From JBCBAP01 sp038532435 (lineage in GTDB: Bacteria; Pseudomonadota; Alphaproteobacteria; Rhodobacterales; Rhodobacteraceae): a stretch of DNA of 6,654 nt. This document shows positions 5,604-6,654 of this stretch, in pieces (within the stretch, counting starts at the first letter, position 1; each line of letters starts with the position of its first letter). Location: the NCBI GenBank assembly GCA_038532435.1, contig JBCBAP010000113.1:1-6654 (forward strand), read 5' to 3'. The translations under genes and the position numbers were made by a program. The notes under the pieces are model-generated. The model did not search any database, had not been told where the DNA came from, and saw nothing but the letters and a program-made list of their open reading frames with translations.

Positions 5604-6059
5604 TCAGGTGCGCGCGGGGCGATGATATGACCACTGCGACCTCGACACGATCCTTAATGACGACCGATTGCGAAAAAATGATGTTCGAATCTTGTTCTGA
5701 CGGACACTTTTAAGAATGACGGTAGGTAAAGAGTCTCACTCGCGCTTCAAGGTAAGATAACGGCCGAAAACGATTGTGCCAGTGCGAGATTACACGCGCG
5801 GAATTAAATCAACTTTTAAGCGAGCGCTTCCAGTACTAAATGGTTCCAGATTGAAATCCTCAGCGGCCATCTGATCCAATAACCTTTTGAAATCAGAGGT
5901 ATGAGCCGCATCACCGATGACTTTGCCCTGCAATGTCTCCGCAAGTTGACACTTCGTAATTTGATCTTGATCGACCACGGAAGACTTCGGGGACAAGATG
6001 ACAGTGCGGGACGCTTTCGATCGGCGCGGCCCTACAGGAAGCCAAATTTTAGGAGAAAA
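5604..6059. other. AT-richer intergenic stretch, no convincing gene
   Basis: These 456 bases between the BLUF start and the tRNA-Tyr 3' end are visibly richer in A and T than the flanks. They hold the LexA-box match (5683-5697), two copies of ACTTTTAAG (5706-5714 and 5812-5820) and presumably the BLUF promoter. On the minus strand 5790-5996 is open for 68 codons from a TTG, ending in LKVDLIPRV. It has no Shine-Dalgarno, and its third-position GC is clearly lower than in the neighbouring genes, so I do not call it a gene; it could be a relic. The plus-strand open frame from 5901 runs antisense through the tRNA and is rejected. Confidence 0.6.
5683..5697. promoter_or_regulatory. Match to the alphaproteobacterial LexA (SOS) box
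   Basis: GTTC-GAATCTT-GTTC fits the GTTC-N7-GTTC direct repeat bound by LexA in Rhodobacter and other alphaproteobacteria. It lies 80 bases upstream of the BLUF start codon; read along that gene the site is GAAC-N7-GAAC. All eight fixed bases match. A chance match in a window of this size is not negligible, and no clear -35/-10 pair was found beside it. Confidence 0.45.
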
Positions 6060-6143
6060 TGGTGGGCGACCCTGGAATCGAACCAGGCATGCGTCTCCGC
6101 GAGGGAGTTACAGTCCCCTGCCACACCTTGCGGCCTGTCGCCC
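6060..6143 (-). tRNA. tRNA-Tyr (anticodon GTA)
   Basis: The minus strand folds into a class II tRNA of 84 bases with encoded CCA (6062-6060). The acceptor GGGCGAC (6143-6137) pairs with GTCGCCC (6070-6064), and the discriminator is A. The anticodon loop CTGTAAC (6113-6107) carries GTA on a five-pair stem. The long variable arm GCG-GAGA-CGC and the T-arm CCTGG-TTCGATT-CCAGG are intact. G1-C72, A73 and the long variable arm are the usual bacterial tyrosine identity marks. The D-arm is less regular: base 8 is A instead of the near-universal T, and C stands where A14 is expected. It lies 59 bases downstream of the GNAT gene on the same strand, and TTTT follows the CCA. Confidence 0.93.
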
Positions 6144-6177
6144 ACTTTCACTGTCCGCAGGCAGCGAAGTGGTGCGT

Positions 6178-6206
6178 TGGATATCCTTGGCGCTGTGGGG
6201 CGTCAA
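6178..6206 (-). promoter_or_regulatory. Possible promoter for tRNA-Tyr
   Basis: On the minus strand TTGACG (6206-6201) and TATCCA (6183-6178) are 17 bases apart. The -35 is a near match, while the -10 agrees at only three of six positions. The -35 overlaps the GNAT stop codon. Transcription would start near 6171, with a leader of about 28 bases before the mature tRNA 5' end at 6143. Confidence 0.4.
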
Positions 6207-6654
6207 GGCGAATTTCCAGTGGGGTCTAGGGGATGTAGTCCCCGGTCGAAATAGACCCTGTCAAAGCCATCCTCGACCCGTCGGTCGGACTGGCGAAAGC
6301 CGAGGCTGGCGTAGCAGTCCCGGGCTTCGAGCATCGCGGCATTCGTGTAGAGTGTGACCCGCGCTAGCCGTTCGTCGCGCGCCGTGCGAAACGCGGCATC
6401 GAGGAGAGTGCGCCCGATGCCCCGTGACTGGGTCGCAGGGTCCACGGCAAGGTTGTCGATCTGAAGCGCGTTGCCCTCTGTCCGGCTCGCAAGATATCCA
6501 AGGGGCACGGTGCCGAAGACGATGACGCCTCCGCCCGCAATCGCGTTCTCGAAGTCCGCGTCCATCGTGGCGGGGCGCCGTCCGATCTCTGAAACATACC
6601 GCTCGAACGCCGCCTGAGCGATTTCGCGGATCCGCGCGAGGTCCGACGGCTGCG
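6203..6654 (-). CDS. GNAT-family N-acetyltransferase (5' partial)
   Basis: The C-terminal 149 residues of a GNAT acetyltransferase are visible; the start lies beyond the window. The frame stays open upstream of the internal ATG at 6565, and those residues (PSDLARIREIAQAAFERYV) are the expected first helices, so that ATG is not the start. The acetyl-CoA site is seen as LQIDNLAVDP followed by QSRGIGRTLL (about visible residues 63-84), the Q/RxxGxG/A motif of the family. The last conserved block, NAAMLEARDCYASLGFR (about 104-120), ends in the usual Gly-Phe. GNAT proteins transfer acetyl from acetyl-CoA to an amine; the acceptor cannot be told from the sequence. The tRNA-Tyr gene follows on the same strand, possibly from its own promoter overlapping the GNAT stop. 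Confidence 0.92.
   Translation of the reverse strand, partial: QPSDLARIREIAQAAFERYVSEIGRRPATMDADFENAIAGGGVIVFGTVPLGYLASRTEGNALQIDNLAVDPATQSRGIGRTLLDAAFRTARDERLARVTLYTNAAMLEARDCYASLGFRQSDRRVEDGFDRVYFDRGLHPLDPTGNSP

Noticed and set aside
5683..5693. T-loop-like string GTTCGAATC as a tRNA remnant or attachment site
   Set aside because: Only about nine bases match, the sequence differs from the nearby tRNA-Tyr T-arm, and no further tRNA arms flank it.
5802..5819. Possible CtrA site (TTAA-N7-TTAA)
   Set aside because: The two TTAA are separated by eight bases, not seven.
5901..6254. Plus-strand open frame of 117 codons
   Set aside because: It runs antisense through the whole tRNA-Tyr; its WATLESNQ-like segment is the well-known false translation of a tRNA complement.
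1..6654. CRISPR array, insertion sequence, toxin-antitoxin or defence system
   Set aside because: No spaced repeats, transposase motifs or recognisable defence proteins were seen on either strand.

Overview
The window looks like chromosomal DNA of a high-GC alphaproteobacterium, most likely of the Rhodobacterales (Roseobacter/Rhodobacter type). This rests on GC-rich third codon positions, A/E/P-rich envelope proteins, a short BLUF photoreceptor, a class II tRNA-Tyr with encoded CCA, and a site matching the GTTC-N7-GTTC LexA box known from that group. The assignment is inferred from style, not from a database match.

Layout. (1) 1-2709, plus strand: the end of an unrecognised gene overlaps by 4 bases a D-isomer-specific 2-hydroxyacid dehydrogenase. 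A 55-base gap follows, then an FAD-dependent enzyme of the fumarate reductase/tricarballylate dehydrogenase-like family. The gap carries a perfect 8+2+8 palindrome that resembles a GntR-type operator. This is probably the tail of a catabolic operon for an organic acid; the substrate cannot be read from the sequence. (2) 2717-3505, minus strand: an unrecognised soluble 262-aa protein, convergent with the FAD gene with only 7 bases between the stop codons. (3) 3617-5098, plus strand, divergent from (2): a tight three-gene unit encoding an unrecognised 69-aa protein, an inner-membrane-anchored protein with an OmpA-like peptidoglycan-binding domain, and a small membrane/coiled-coil protein. It closes with a strong, apparently bidirectional terminator. 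(4) 5169-5603, minus strand: a stand-alone BLUF blue-light sensor with all key flavin-pocket residues, and a LexA-box match about 80 bases upstream of its start. (5) 5604-6059: an AT-richer stretch with no convincing gene. (6) 6060-6143, minus strand: tRNA-Tyr(GTA). (7) 6203 to the end, minus strand: a GNAT acetyltransferase cut by the window edge.

How the parts may work together: the first block looks like metabolism (two redox enzymes under substrate-responsive control) and the third like an envelope-spanning assembly. The BLUF gene is the only sensory gene, and its possible link to the SOS response is the most testable new idea. No CRISPR array, insertion sequence, phage gene or defence system was recognised.
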